Part shown: positions 1-9,083 of the stretch, one piece after another | Layout: each line of letters begins with the position of its first letter | How positions within the stretch are numbered: position 1 is the first letter of the stretch | NCBI RefSeq assembly: GCF_903772925.1 | Contig: NZ_LR812090.1 | Location: 3,556,599-3,620,598 of the forward strand | Origin: Alteromonas macleodii | Lineage (GTDB): Bacteria; Pseudomonadota; Gammaproteobacteria; Enterobacterales; Alteromonadaceae | Length of the DNA: 64,000 nucleotides | Direction of reading: 5' to 3' | Made by a program: the position numbers and the translations under genes | Notes under the pieces: model-generated | Database searches by the model: none | Told to the model about the DNA's origin: nothing | What the model saw: only the letters and a program-made list of their open reading frames with translations

Positions 1-241
1 AAGGTGTTGGACAAGAACACGATGTTCCAACCATTTCACTATTTAACGTTGGGCACGCACCATACTCACCGTTTCCGCTATAACGACATTGGTTACTAAA
101 TTCAGGTTTAGCAACTGCAACCTTGCCGTTTTTCTTCGCGTTTATATCTTCATCGTCGGGTAAATACACCGTGTAGGTACACCCTGACAAAAGCATATTA
201 ACAACAAAAAAACCAATACCGTAAAGTGCTTTCACTTTCAT
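1..241 (-). CDS. Lipoprotein, N-terminal part (cut by left edge)
   Basis: Reading leftwards from an ATG at 239-241, the frame stays open for 80 codons and runs off the window. It begins with a short lipoprotein signal: basic start, a hydrophobic stretch, then the lipobox Leu-Leu-Ser-Gly-Cys with the acylated Cys at residue 21. The visible mature part is polar and rich in cysteine (C52, C63, C75 and C77 or so), suggesting disulfides in the periplasm. I do not recognise the family. It lies downstream of the TonB receptor on the same strand but is separated from it by a strong terminator, so it probably has its own promoter in 242-315. The signal is clear; function is unknown. Confidence 0.7.
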   Translation of the reverse strand, partial: MKVKALYGIGFFVVNMLLSGCTYTVYLPDDEDINAKKNGKVAVAKPEFSNQCRYSGNGEYGACPTLNSEMVGTSCSCPTP

Positions 242-315
242 AAATAGTTGCTGAGCATTTTTAGAACAGTTTTAAAACTATGCTAATAATGAATATAAAA
301 CAAGAAAAAATAAGC

Positions 316-346
316 AAAAAAAAGCCAGTCTTTAGACTGGCTTTTA
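316..346 (-). terminator. Intrinsic terminator of the TonB receptor gene
   Basis: A perfect 10-bp stem (321-330 with 335-344, loop TTTA) is followed on the minus strand by a run of T. It lies 22 bp beyond the receptor stop codon and insulates the lipoprotein gene. Confidence 0.85.
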
Positions 347-367
347 AATTGTAACTCGTTGTAGCTA

Positions 368-2686
368 CTAGAATTCAGTTGAAAATCTAACACCGAACTC
401 GCTTGCGTCGTTGCTTAGAATTTGCAGGATGTAGTCGTTCGTATTTAAACGCGCGTTATCATAACGCTCATCAAAAATGTTTCGACCATAAAGCGCTACG
501 GTATACGCATCATTTGCTGGTGTATAAGCAATGTCAAAGTTCACTAGCTCTCGGCTCTCTAGCTTCGTCATCCGTTCAGGCGCAGACAAAGGCTCTCCAT
601 ACATGTCATCGCGCCATGAATAGTCTATACGAGCTCTAATCGAACTACCGTCACCAAGTTCGAACTCGTAACTTGGTGCAATAGCTACTGTCCACTTAGG
701 TGTAAGAGGCGCAACATCAGCCAGAATAGCACCGTCACTATTTACAACTTCATCTACGTCAACGTCGATAAAGCCAACACTCCCTTGGAGTGAGAACTGC
801 CCAAGACTAAGGGTACCATCCCACTCAATACCTCTAGAAGTTTGTTCGGTAGGAATGACGCGTGTAATAAAGCCGCTTTCGGTTGTTTCACTAAACTGTA
901 CTGGTAGGTTTTCATACTCGGTGTTGAATATCGAGATACTCATATCAAGATACTCGGTGAATCGACCCTTTAAACCAATTTCGTAGTTTGTCGCAGTTAT
1001 ATTATCTGTTGCTTTAAAGTCATTATCAGAAACTACCGCATTTACAGCTGCCTCTAAAGCAACTTGGTCACCACTCCCCAACGCATCGAAACCACCTTCA
1101 TCGGCGAACTCACTGATAAGGAAGTATGGACGAGCAGGATATTGGCCACCTTGATAACCAGTCTGGATAGTAGCGTAACCAGTTAGGCCATTATCAAACG
1201 TATAGTTAGTGGCAAGTTCCCACGTTACTTCGTTCCAATCGTTTGAATCGGAAATTGTACCTAAAGGTCCAAATACATTTGCAGACGCGTCTTTTTCGTC
1301 TTCTGTGTAGCGAATACCACCAGAAACACTTAGATCATCAGTGAGGTCATGACGCATGTTTAAATACACAGCTTTTGAAGTAGTTTCCTGGTCAAGTTGT
1401 AAAAGGTTCGGGCCGCCATTAAAGTTAGAATCGTCACCCTGGCGGTTACTCCCCTCTTCGTTAAAGTAGTAAAGACCGGTTACAAAGTCAGTATATTCGT
1501 TGATATAGCCGTTAAGCTGTAGTTCGATTGATGTTTGATCGGCTTCGCCGCGCTCGGGGAACTGGTCTAATGAGAACGCCGTGCCGTCATCGTCAAGACC
1601 TGCTTTGTACTTCGACGTACGCTGGCTCGCTACCACTTTCGCCGTGTAGTCGTCGTTGATATCCCATTCAGTAGTTAATGAGAGGCCGCGTGCTTCGTTT
1701 GACACGCCCGTAACTGCTTCAGTACTAGTCGCATTATCATAACGGTCTGTACCAGCTGGAATAACATCTGTGTTTCTCAACGGGCCGCTTGGAATAGGGT
1801 CGCCATTACCATCTATCCCTGTGTAATAACGTCCCGTTGGCACTTCATCAATAAGCACAGTGTACGGACGAAGGCCGCCATCGCCATTGTTAGCGTCTGC
1901 AGTTAATACCATACGGAAGTCATTTGAAGGCTCCCACTTAAGTGAAACACGACCTGAAATATCTTCAGTCTCACCTACATCGTATTCAGCATTTGGCACG
2001 TTAATGAATTCGCCAAGACCATCGCGCTTGTTGAATGCCAAATTCATGTTGAACGCAACAGTTTCTGATAAAGCATGATTAACAAAAAGGTCAGCTTTAA
2101 CGCGACCGCGTGTACCAAATTCAGTATTGATTTTAGTTACATCGCCTTGGTCTGGCTCTTTGGTGATGATGTTAATTGCACCACCAATTGAGTTACGACC
2201 GTACAGGGTACCTTGAGGACCACGAAGTACCTCGATACGTTCAATGTTGTTAAGGCTCCAGTTTTGACCAACTTGGCGGCCTAGGTAAACACCATCAACA
2301 TAAACACTTACACCAGGGTCAGTAGTTATAAGGTGATCTTGAAGACCGATTCCACGAATAAACGGGTTAACTGACGATGTGTGCCCAGCAGAGAAACCTG
2401 TTACGTTTAGGTTTGGTACGAACTTACCAACGTCTGTTAGATCTGTTATACCTTGGTCAGCTAGCTTATCGCCGTCAAAAGCACTGATGGCAATTGGCAC
2501 TTCATAAATAACTTGAGGGCGTTTTGTCGCGGTAACGGTAATGGCTTCAAACTGTTGTTCTTCAGTTGCTTCAGCCTCTTGAGCAACGGCAATGTTTGAA
2601 AGAGCTGGAACGGTCATCGCTACTGCTAGTGCGACAGGTGAAAGCTTACTGGCGAGTGTCTTAGACACGTCAGTATTGGATTTCAT
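368..2686 (-). CDS. TonB-dependent outer-membrane receptor
   Basis: A 772-aa outer-membrane active transporter. A signal peptide ends at Ala-Val-Ala/Gln near residue 35. A TonB box (EAITVTATKRPQ) follows near 47-58. The plug domain (about 60-175) carries the usual IERIEVLRGPQGTLYGRNS block. The rest is a 22-strand barrel ending in the C-terminal Phe used for BAM recognition. The substrate cannot be read from sequence. The gene is divergent from the propionate/methylcitrate operon with about 0.8 kb between them, so a link to that pathway is possible, but none of the TTGTCGACAA operator candidates of that operon lies near this gene. It has its own terminator at 316-346. The receptor class is very likely; the substrate is open. 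Confidence 0.92.
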   Translation of the reverse strand: MKSNTDVSKTLASKLSPVALAVAMTVPALSNIAVAQEAEATEEQQFEAITVTATKRPQVIYEVPIAISAFDGDKLADQGITDLTDVGKFVPNLNVTGFSAGHTSSVNPFIRGIGLQDHLITTDPGVSVYVDGVYLGRQVGQNWSLNNIERIEVLRGPQGTLYGRNSIGGAINIITKEPDQGDVTKINTEFGTRGRVKADLFVNHALSETVAFNMNLAFNKRDGLGEFINVPNAEYDVGETEDISGRVSLKWEPSNDFRMVLTADANNGDGGLRPYTVLIDEVPTGRYYTGIDGNGDPIPSGPLRNTDVIPAGTDRYDNATSTEAVTGVSNEARGLSLTTEWDINDDYTAKVVASQRTSKYKAGLDDDGTAFSLDQFPERGEADQTSIELQLNGYINEYTDFVTGLYYFNEEGSNRQGDDSNFNGGPNLLQLDQETTSKAVYLNMRHDLTDDLSVSGGIRYTEDEKDASANVFGPLGTISDSNDWNEVTWELATNYTFDNGLTGYATIQTGYQGGQYPARPYFLISEFADEGGFDALGSGDQVALEAAVNAVVSDNDFKATDNITATNYEIGLKGRFTEYLDMSISIFNTEYENLPVQFSETTESGFITRVIPTEQTSRGIEWDGTLSLGQFSLQGSVGFIDVDVDEVVNSDGAILADVAPLTPKWTVAIAPSYEFELGDGSSIRARIDYSWRDDMYGEPLSAPERMTKLESRELVNFDIAYTPANDAYTVALYGRNIFDERYDNARLNTNDYILQILSNDASEFGVRFSTEF

Positions 2687-3393
2687 GGTGTAACCCCTTT
2701 TGCGTGAGTGTTAGGTATAAATTTGTTGTTATAGGCTGCTTCAAGTTCTTCTTTGGAACCTTGAAAGACTAAACTCACTGAACTAAGAGGCACACATAAC
2801 CTTGTGCTAATACTGGATTACAGGCAATAAAAAAGTAAGTCGCAATAAAACATTACAAACTTACTTTCAATAAAACTCTGCTTTAAAAGTAGTAAATACT
2901 TTCCCAGTCCTCTAAAACTCAGTAGATGAATTTAGGCTTGAAGACTGGAACGATATGTTACCGTTAGATTGCGATCTTGCAAAGTAAAATATTACACTTT
3001 TACTATAATAACATTTCAAAATTAGACTAATTGGTTAAATTGAGCATCCGAAAATAAGAACACTAAAACCAATTAAAAAAATCTAAATATCAAATAGGTA
3101 ATCAACTCACTCAGCTACAAAATTCACTACAAAAATTCATTTAACACCTAGACCAAACGGACAAACTTTCACCAACTTAATAGAAGTTAATTTTGCCTTT
3201 GTACAATGGCGTTCGACTTTGCAGCTTGGTCAATAGATTATCTCCGTATTTCGCTAAGCGGCATAAAGCTACCCATGCTTAGTTCAAATGATAGGGTTCA
3301 TTCAGAGTTTACTCGTTTATACCTATCTACCTTGCTAAAGTCATGTCGAACACAACCTTGCAGCGTCACTATAAAACCGCCTCCTCAACCCTT
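2687..3393. other. Long AT-rich intergenic region between TonB receptor and prpR
   Basis: About 700 bp without a credible gene. It must hold the receptor promoter. A 9-bp inverted repeat (2832-2840 with 2859-2867, 18-nt loop) and a spaced CCAGTC/GACTGG pair (around 2905 and 2943) could be leader structure. A 115-codon open frame from 3206 lacks a ribosome site, reads into prpR in another frame and is not called. Confidence 0.5.
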
Positions 3394-3403
3394 TTGTCGA
3401 CAA
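3394..3403. promoter_or_regulatory. Candidate PrpR operator O1
   Basis: Perfect 10-bp palindrome TTGTCGACAA upstream of the prpR -35 box. The same sequence recurs at 3447 and 3594. FCD-type GntR regulators usually bind short palindromes of this TTGT-n-ACAA form, so the regulator encoded just downstream is the natural ligand. This is inferred, not shown. Confidence 0.6.
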
Positions 3404-3419
3404 TTAAACTACATTACTG

Positions 3420-3448
3420 TTGAAAAACCACCTAAACAGGCATATATT
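3420..3448 (+). promoter_or_regulatory. Candidate sigma-70 promoter of prpR-prpBC-acnD-prpF
   Basis: TTGAAA at 3420-3425 and TATATT at 3443-3448 are separated by exactly 17 bp. Transcription would start near 3455, inside or just after operator candidate O2. The upstream in-frame TTG at 3420 is then the -35 box and not a start codon. Confidence 0.6.
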
Positions 3449-3456
3449 GTCGACAT
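3447..3456. promoter_or_regulatory. Candidate PrpR operator O2, overlapping the -10 box
   Basis: TTGTCGACAT, nine of ten positions identical to O1, overlaps the end of the predicted -10 element, the classic place for a repressor. Its centre is 53 bp from O1, about five helical turns. Confidence 0.55.
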
Positions 3457-3479
3457 TAGTCATTTTAAGATTCTATACA

Positions 3480-4142
3480 GTGTTAGTAAAAAGCGAACAA
3501 GCCATCACCAATGCCGACCGCACTTTCTTTCAATTGAGGAAAGATATTGTTGAAGGCGTCATTCCCGCAGGCAGTAAGCTAAGCGAAATGGAATTGTCGA
3601 CAAAGTATGAAGTAAGTCGCGCTGTTATACGTGAAGCCATAAACCGTCTAGCCACCTGTCACCTAGTAGAACGTAAAGCTAACGTAGGTGCTCGCGTGGT
3701 TGCACTGTCTCCAGAAGGCCTAATTCAGCTATACCAAGTGCGCGAAGCACTAGAAGGTATGGCCGCCCGCTTAGCTGCGCGCAACATGAGCGATGATGAG
3801 ATTGCAGATATGCAGGCGCTGCTAGATAGCCATTTCGACAAAGTAAAAGACGGCCAAAGCTATTACCAAGAAGCCGGCGATGTAGACTTTCACTACCGAA
3901 TTGTAACTGGCAGTAAGAATGATCATCTCATCAGTGTGCTTGTAGACGGGCTTTACCATTTAGTGCGCATGTATCGCGTGCAGCTCGGTATGGCTGGCCC
4001 TCGTGTGAGTACTGCGTTTGATGAGCACAGACACATTGTAAATGCCATCGCTAATCGCGACGAGGAACTGGCTGAAATGTTAATGCGTCGCCATATTCTT
4101 TATTCAAAAAACAATATTGAGAAGAAGCTTAATAATGGCTAA
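3480..4142 (+). CDS. prpR: GntR/FCD-family regulator of the methylcitrate operon
   Basis: A 220-aa DNA-binding regulator: an N-terminal winged helix (about 10-75, with [20 protein letters not shown] as the recognition part) and an all-helical FCD ligand domain (about 85-215) with His residues in the usual places (near DFHYRIV, DEHRHIV). It heads the prpB-prpC-acnD-prpF cluster, 65 bp before prpB, so it most likely controls its own operon and senses a pathway intermediate such as methylcitrate; that ligand is inferred. I chose the GTG at 3480 over the TTG at 3420 because the latter coincides with a good -35 box; the GTG leaves a leader of about 25 nt, though its ribosome site is weak. A third operator-like palindrome lies inside the gene. 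The name is by context: enteric PrpR is an unrelated sigma-54 activator. Confidence 0.85.
   Translation: MLVKSEQAITNADRTFFQLRKDIVEGVIPAGSKLSEMELSTKYEVSRAVIREAINRLATCHLVERKANVGARVVALSPEGLIQLYQVREALEGMAARLAARNMSDDEIADMQALLDSHFDKVKDGQSYYQEAGDVDFHYRIVTGSKNDHLISVLVDGLYHLVRMYRVQLGMAGPRVSTAFDEHRHIVNAIANRDEELAEMLMRRHILYSKNNIEKKLNNG
3594..3603. promoter_or_regulatory. Candidate PrpR operator O3, inside the prpR coding sequence
   Basis: Exact copy of the O1 palindrome TTGTCGACAA, centred 147 bp (14 turns) downstream of O2. It may serve as an auxiliary site for looping, or may be a chance result of codon choice (Leu-Ser-Thr-Lys). Confidence 0.35.
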
Positions 4143-4207
4143 CACCACAAAGTTTTCTTCATACCTATTTCACCTCTACCCTACTTTCAAATAAGCGAGT
4201 GATTATC

Positions 4208-5083
4208 ATGAGTGCAGGAAAGAAATTCAGAACCGCATTACAGAACAACAAACCGCTACAAATTGTCGGCACCATTAACGCCTACACCGCCATGATGGCA
4301 AAGGCTATTGGGCACCAAGCTATATATTTATCAGGTGGCGGCGTAGCGAATGCGTCTTACGGCCTACCCGACTTAGGCATGACGTCACTCAATGATGTGA
4401 TTGCAGACGTTCAGCGAATTACCAGCGCATGCGATCTTCCGCTAATGGTAGACATCGATACAGGCTGGGGCGGTGCATTTAATATTGCTAAAACCATTCG
4501 CGATATGGAAAAAGCCGGTGCAGCAGCAGTACATATGGAAGATCAGGTTGCACAAAAACGCTGTGGTCACCGTCCTAACAAAGAAATTGTTAGCACAGAA
4601 GAAATGGTAGACCGCATTAAAGCTGCAGTTGACGCCCGAACTGACCCCGACTTTTTCATCATGGCGCGCACCGACGCGTTTGCACAAGAAGGTTTAGAAA
4701 AAGCAATTGAGCGCGCAAAAGCCTATGTTGCAGCAGGTGCTGACGGCATATTTGCAGAAGCAGTACAAACCGAAGAGCACTACCGTGCATTTGCTGAAGC
4801 ATTGGACGTACCTATTCTGGCCAACATTACTGAGTTCGGCAAAACCGAACTGTGGAACAAAGAAGAGCTTGGTGAATGGGGTGCCGACATGGTGCTTTAC
4901 CCGCTAAGTGCATTCCGTGCAATGAATAAAGCGGCAGAAATGGTGTACAAATCTATACTTGAAAACGGCGACCAAAAAGCCGTTGTCGACAGCATGCAAA
5001 CGCGTATGGAACTGTACGATTACCTTGGCTACCACGAGTACGAACAAAAGCTAGATGCCCTATTCGCAGAAGGCAAAAATTAG
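4208..5083 (+). CDS. prpB: 2-methylisocitrate lyase
   Basis: Splits (2R,3S)-2-methylisocitrate into pyruvate and succinate, the last step of the methylcitrate cycle for propionyl-CoA. The protein is a 291-aa PEP-mutase/isocitrate-lyase-type barrel, the family's normal length. It shows SGGG at 42-45, the metal-binding DIDTGWGG region near 82-89, and the family loop KRCGH at 117-121 with catalytic Cys119. The ATG at 4208 is preferred over a GTG at 4199: it gives the usual start of PrpB proteins, and the AGCGAG ahead of it has proper spacing. It is the second gene of the operon. An unusually long gap (254 bp) containing a palindromic element separates it from prpC. Confidence 0.96.
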   Translation: MSAGKKFRTALQNNKPLQIVGTINAYTAMMAKAIGHQAIYLSGGGVANASYGLPDLGMTSLNDVIADVQRITSACDLPLMVDIDTGWGGAFNIAKTIRDMEKAGAAAVHMEDQVAQKRCGHRPNKEIVSTEEMVDRIKAAVDARTDPDFFIMARTDAFAQEGLEKAIERAKAYVAAGADGIFAEAVQTEEHYRAFAEALDVPILANITEFGKTELWNKEELGEWGADMVLYPLSAFRAMNKAAEMVYKSILENGDQKAVVDSMQTRMELYDYLGYHEYEQKLDALFAEGKN

Positions 5084-5105
5084 AATTAATACGACACAGC
5101 TGTAA

Positions 5106-5261
5106 ATGAGTGGGGTGCAAGGCACCATTGGATCGGGAGCGATACGCAGGGCGTTACCACGCCGTGAACCCATCCATGGGGGCTCCGTTTCGGCATCCAT
5201 GCCTCAAAGGGGTATCGCACTGTGCACCGCCCTGTTTTATCGGAGCCTCGAGCCGACTCAG
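5106..5261. repeat. Palindromic element flanked by 8-bp direct repeats
   Basis: The prpB-prpC gap holds an imperfect long hairpin: GGTGCA at 5114-5119 pairs with 5223-5228 and GCGATAC at 5139-5145 with 5212-5218, with inner small hairpins such as GGCATCCATGCC. The core at 5167-5187 shares 20 of 21 bases with the element at 42465-42485. The direct repeat AGCTGTAA occurs at 5098-5105 and 5262-5269, bracketing the element like a target-site duplication. A 79-codon open frame across it looks accidental. Confidence 0.6.
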
Positions 5262-5337
5262 AGCTGTAACCTACACCGTTTATTTTTGAGCAGACTTTTA
5301 AGTACCTTACAAATTATACAAGACCGGAGACAACAAG

Positions 5338-6462
5338 ATGGCTAAACAGTTAAGTGGCGCGGGTTTACGCGGCCAAGTTGCAGGCAAAACAGCATTATCA
5401 ACCGTAGGTAAATCAGGTTCTGGTTTAACGTATCGTGGCTACGACGTAAAAGACTTAGCGCAAAACTGTCAATTTGAAGAAGTGGCGTACCTTATTCTTA
5501 AGGGCAAGCTACCTAATCAGTCTGAGCTAGACGCATATAAAACTAAACTTCGCGGCATGCGCGGCCTTCCAACAGCACTCAAAGAAGTGCTAGAGCGCAT
5601 TCCGAAAAATGCCCACCCAATGGACGTACTTCGCACGGGCTGTTCAATGCTAGGTAACCTTGAAATGGAAACCAGCTTCGACCAGCAACAAGACGTTACG
5701 GACCGCATGTTAGCATGTTTCCCTAGCATTATTTGTTACTGGTACCGCTTCTCGCACGATGGCGTGCGCGTAGATGTTGAAACCGATGACGATTCAATCG
5801 GTGGTCACTTCCTACATATGCTTCATGGCGAAAAGCCACGTGAACTTCATGAGCAAGTCATGCATGTATCGCTAATTCTATATGCAGAGCATGAATTCAA
5901 CGCGTCTACTTTTACCGCTCGTGTTTGTGCATCAACCTTATCTGATATGCATTCTTGCGTGACCGGTGCTATTGGCTCACTTCGCGGCCCGCTTCACGGT
6001 GGTGCTAACGAAGCAGCCATGGAAATGATTGAAGGTTTTACCTCTGCCGATGATGCTGAAGAAAAAATGATGGGCATGCTTGAACGCAAAGAGAAGATCA
6101 TGGGCTTTGGTCACGCTATCTACTCTGAGTCTGATCCGCGTAACGAAATTATCAAGCAATGGTCTGAAAAACTGGCTGCTGATGTGGGTGACGACGTGCT
6201 TTACCCTGTGTCTGTTCGCTGTGAAGAAGTGATGTGGCGCGAGAAGAAGCTTTTCTGTAACGCCGATTTCTTCCATGCCTCTGCGTATAACTTCATGGGT
6301 ATTCCTACGCAGTTGTTCACACCAATCTTCGTAATGTCTCGTCTAACTGGTTGGGCGGCACACGTTATGGAACAGCGCGCTGACAACCGTATTATTCGTC
6401 CGTCAGCAGAATACACAGGCGAAGAACTACGCCCAGTGCCTGCTATCAGCGAACGCGCATAA
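5338..6462 (+). CDS. prpC: 2-methylcitrate synthase
   Basis: Condenses propionyl-CoA with oxaloacetate to 2-methylcitrate, the entry step of the cycle. The 374-aa protein is a citrate-synthase fold of the short, non-allosteric type. The catalytic triad is visible: His220 in GPLHGGANEAA, His259 in GFGHAIY and Asp310 in CNADFFHAS. The ATG has a good ribosome site (GGAGA, about 9 nt upstream). It follows prpB after the palindromic element and precedes acnD by 18 bp, so it sits in the same operon under prpR control. A plain citrate synthase is unlikely because of length and context. Confidence 0.96.
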   Translation: MAKQLSGAGLRGQVAGKTALSTVGKSGSGLTYRGYDVKDLAQNCQFEEVAYLILKGKLPNQSELDAYKTKLRGMRGLPTALKEVLERIPKNAHPMDVLRTGCSMLGNLEMETSFDQQQDVTDRMLACFPSIICYWYRFSHDGVRVDVETDDDSIGGHFLHMLHGEKPRELHEQVMHVSLILYAEHEFNASTFTARVCASTLSDMHSCVTGAIGSLRGPLHGGANEAAMEMIEGFTSADDAEEKMMGMLERKEKIMGFGHAIYSESDPRNEIIKQWSEKLAADVGDDVLYPVSVRCEEVMWREKKLFCNADFFHASAYNFMGIPTQLFTPIFVMSRLTGWAAHVMEQRADNRIIRPSAEYTGEELRPVPAISERA

Positions 6463-6480
6463 GGCTGAGGTTAAGGTTTT

Positions 6481-9072
6481 ATGAATATAGATTACCGTAA
6501 ACCGCTTCCAAACGCGGGGATCGATTTTTTCGATACCCGAGAAGCGGTAGATACTATTGAGCCTGGCGCCTACGCCAAGCTACCTTACACCTCACGTGTA
6601 CTGGCTGAGAACTTGGTGCGCAAATGCGCACCTGAAATGCTAACCGATTCGCTTAAACAGCTGATTTATCGCAAACGCGACTTAGACTTTCCGTGGTTTC
6701 CTGCTCGCGTAGTGTGTCATGACATCTTAGGGCAAACGGCACTTGTCGATTTAGCAGGCCTTCGCGATGCTATTGCCGCAAAAGGCGGCGACCCGGCGAA
6801 GGTTAACCCCGTTGTTCCAACACAGTTGATTGTGGATCACTCATTGGCTGTAGAGCATGCTGGTTTCGAGAAAGACGCGTTTGAAAAGAACCGTGCTATC
6901 GAAGACAGACGTAACGACGACCGTTTCCACTTTATCAACTGGACAAAAACCGCGTTCAAAAACGTTGATGTTATCCCACCGGGTAACGGCATTATGCACC
7001 AAATAAACTTGGAGCGTATGTCGCCGGTTATTCAGGCGCGAGACGGCGTAGCCTTCCCTGATACTTTAGTAGGTACAGACAGCCACACGCCGCATGTTGA
7101 TGCGCTTGGCGTTATTGCTGTGGGTGTGGGCGGTCTTGAAGCTGAAAGCGTTATGCTGGGCCGTGCGTCGTATATGCGATTACCTGACATTGTAGGTGTT
7201 GAGCTAACGGGCAAACCACAGCCTGGAATTACCGCGACCGACATCGTGTTAGCGCTGACTGAATTCTTGCGTAAAGAGCGTGTAGTATCTGCGTATCTAG
7301 AATTTTACGGTGAAGGTGCATCGCACCTAACGCTTGGCGACCGCGCAACCATTTCGAACATGACACCGGAATATGGCGCCACCGCGGCTATGTTCTACAT
7401 TGACCAGCAAACCATTAATTACTTACGCCTAACAGGTCGTGAGGAAAAGCAAATTGCACTTGTTGAGCAGTATGCCAAGCATACTGGCTTATGGGCTGAT
7501 GACTTGGAAACCGCCGAGTACGAGCGGGTGCTTACTTTCGACCTGTCCTCTGTAGGTCGTAACATGGCGGGCCCGTCTAACCCACACGCACGTTTACCTA
7601 CCAGCGATTTAGAAAGTCGCGGTATAGCAGCGAAGTGGATCGAAGAGGAAGGCAAAATGCCTGATGGCGCGGTTATTATCGCAGCTATCACCAGCTGTAC
7701 TAATACCTCGAACCCGCGCAATGTAATTGCGGCAGGTTTGCTTGCGCGCAACGCTAACCAACGTGGCTTGACTCGCAAGCCGTGGGTGAAAAGCTCACTA
7801 GCACCAGGCTCTAAGGCCGTTAAGCTGTATCTTGAAGAAGCTAACCTGATGAGCGAGCTGGAAGATTTAGGCTTTGGCGTGGTTGCCTTTGCGTGTACTA
7901 CCTGTAACGGTATGAGCGGCGCGCTAGACCCTAAAATTCAGCAAGAGATCATCAACCGCGACCTTTACTCCACAGCAGTGTTGTCGGGTAACCGTAACTT
8001 CGATGGCCGTATTCACCCTTACGCAAAGCAAGCATTCTTGGCATCACCGCCATTGGTGGTGGCCTACGCCATTGCCGGTACTGTTCGTTTTGATATTGAA
8101 AAGGATGTACTAGGCACAGACAAAGACGGCAACCCGGTAACCCTTAAAGACATTTGGCCAAGCGACGAGGAAATTGACGCTATTGTAGCGAAGTCGGTGA
8201 AGCCAGAGCATTTCAGAAAAGTGTACGAGCCAATGTTCGACCTTAGCGTTGACTACGGAAAAGACATTAACCCGCTTTACGACTGGCGTGAAATGAGCAC
8301 CTACATTCGCCGCCCGCCTTACTGGGAAGGCGCGATGGATGCTGAACGCACCATGAAAGGTATGCGCCCGCTGGCTATTTTGGGAGATAACATCACCACC
8401 GATCACTTGTCGCCTTCAAACGCTATTTTAGCCAGCAGTGCCGCAGGTGAATACTTAGCAAAAATGGGCTTACCGGAAGAAGACTTTAACTCCTACGCCA
8501 CCCACCGAGGCGATCATTTAACCGCACAGCGCGCTACCCTTGCGAACCCGAAAGTGTTCAACGAGATGGTGCTTGAAAACGGTGAAGTGAAGCAAGGTTC
8601 ACTGGCGCGAGTTGAGCCAGAAGGACAAGTTATGCGCATGTGGGAAGCTATTGAAACCTACATGAACCGCAGACAGCCGCTGATTATTGTAGCCGGCGCT
8701 GACTACGGTCAGGGCTCGTCACGAGACTGGGCAGCCAAAGGCGTACGTCTTGCTGGTGTTGAGGTAATTGTGGCAGAAGGCTTTGAGCGTATTCACCGCA
8801 CCAACCTGATTGGTATGGGCGTATTACCGCTTGAGTTTAAGCCGGGCACAACGCGTAAAACCCTTGAGCTAGACGGAACAGAAACCTACGACGTAAGCGG
8901 CGAACCGTCACCAGGAGCAACGCTAACGCTAGTAGTAAACCGTCAAAACGGTGAGCAACTAGAAGTGCCCGTAACCTGTCGTTTAGATACAGGTGAAGAA
9001 GTCTCAATTTACAGCGCAGGCGGCGTATTACAACGCTTCGCCAAGGACTTCTTGGAAGCAGAAGCTAGCTGA
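6481..9072 (+). CDS. acnD: Fe/S-dependent 2-methylcitrate dehydratase
   Basis: Dehydrates 2-methylcitrate to 2-methyl-trans-aconitate. The 863-aa protein is an aconitase-superfamily enzyme with the three [4Fe-4S] ligands visible: Cys406 in ITSCTNTSNP, and Cys472 and Cys475 in FACTTCNG. The swivel domain follows in the C-terminal 200 residues (GADYGQGSSRDWAAKG). AcnD enzymes cannot release the cis isomer, so they occur with PrpF, encoded 11 bp downstream. This pairing replaces the PrpD route of enteric bacteria and, with the gene order, separates it from housekeeping aconitase AcnA, which it otherwise resembles. Confidence 0.95.
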   Translation: MNIDYRKPLPNAGIDFFDTREAVDTIEPGAYAKLPYTSRVLAENLVRKCAPEMLTDSLKQLIYRKRDLDFPWFPARVVCHDILGQTALVDLAGLRDAIAAKGGDPAKVNPVVPTQLIVDHSLAVEHAGFEKDAFEKNRAIEDRRNDDRFHFINWTKTAFKNVDVIPPGNGIMHQINLERMSPVIQARDGVAFPDTLVGTDSHTPHVDALGVIAVGVGGLEAESVMLGRASYMRLPDIVGVELTGKPQPGITATDIVLALTEFLRKERVVSAYLEFYGEGASHLTLGDRATISNMTPEYGATAAMFYIDQQTINYLRLTGREEKQIALVEQYAKHTGLWADDLETAEYERVLTFDLSSVGRNMAGPSNPHARLPTSDLESRGIAAKWIEEEGKMPDGAVIIAAITSCTNTSNPRNVIAAGLLARNANQRGLTRKPWVKSSLAPGSKAVKLYLEEANLMSELEDLGFGVVAFACTTCNGMSGALDPKIQQEIINRDLYSTAVLSGNRNFDGRIHPYAKQAFLASPPLVVAYAIAGTVRFDIEKDVLGTDKDGNPVTLKDIWPSDEEIDAIVAKSVKPEHFRKVYEPMFDLSVDYGKDINPLYDWREMSTYIRRPPYWEGAMDAERTMKGMRPLAILGDNITTDHLSPSNAILASSAAGEYLAKMGLPEEDFNSYATHRGDHLTAQRATLANPKVFNEMVLENGEVKQGSLARVEPEGQVMRMWEAIETYMNRRQPLIIVAGADYGQGSSRDWAAKGVRLAGVEVIVAEGFERIHRTNLIGMGVLPLEFKPGTTRKTLELDGTETYDVSGEPSPGATLTLVVNRQNGEQLEVPVTCRLDTGEEVSIYSAGGVLQRFAKDFLEAEAS

Positions 9073-9083
9073 GGGGAAAAAAC

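Noticed and set aside
3420..3479. TTG start giving prpR 20 more residues
   Set aside because: The TTG is part of a well-spaced -35 box and the added residues are not typical of GntR proteins.
3206..3553. 115-codon open frame upstream of and overlapping prpR
   Set aside because: No ribosome site, no recognisable protein, overlaps the real regulator in another frame and covers its promoter and two operator candidates.
4983..4991. TTGTCGACA inside prpB
   Set aside because: Nine-base match to the operator motif but deep in coding sequence and far from the promoter; probably chance.
5106..5345. 79-codon open frame between prpB and prpC
   Set aside because: It lies across the palindromic element; the Arg/Ser/Leu-rich translation is what such a sequence gives by chance.
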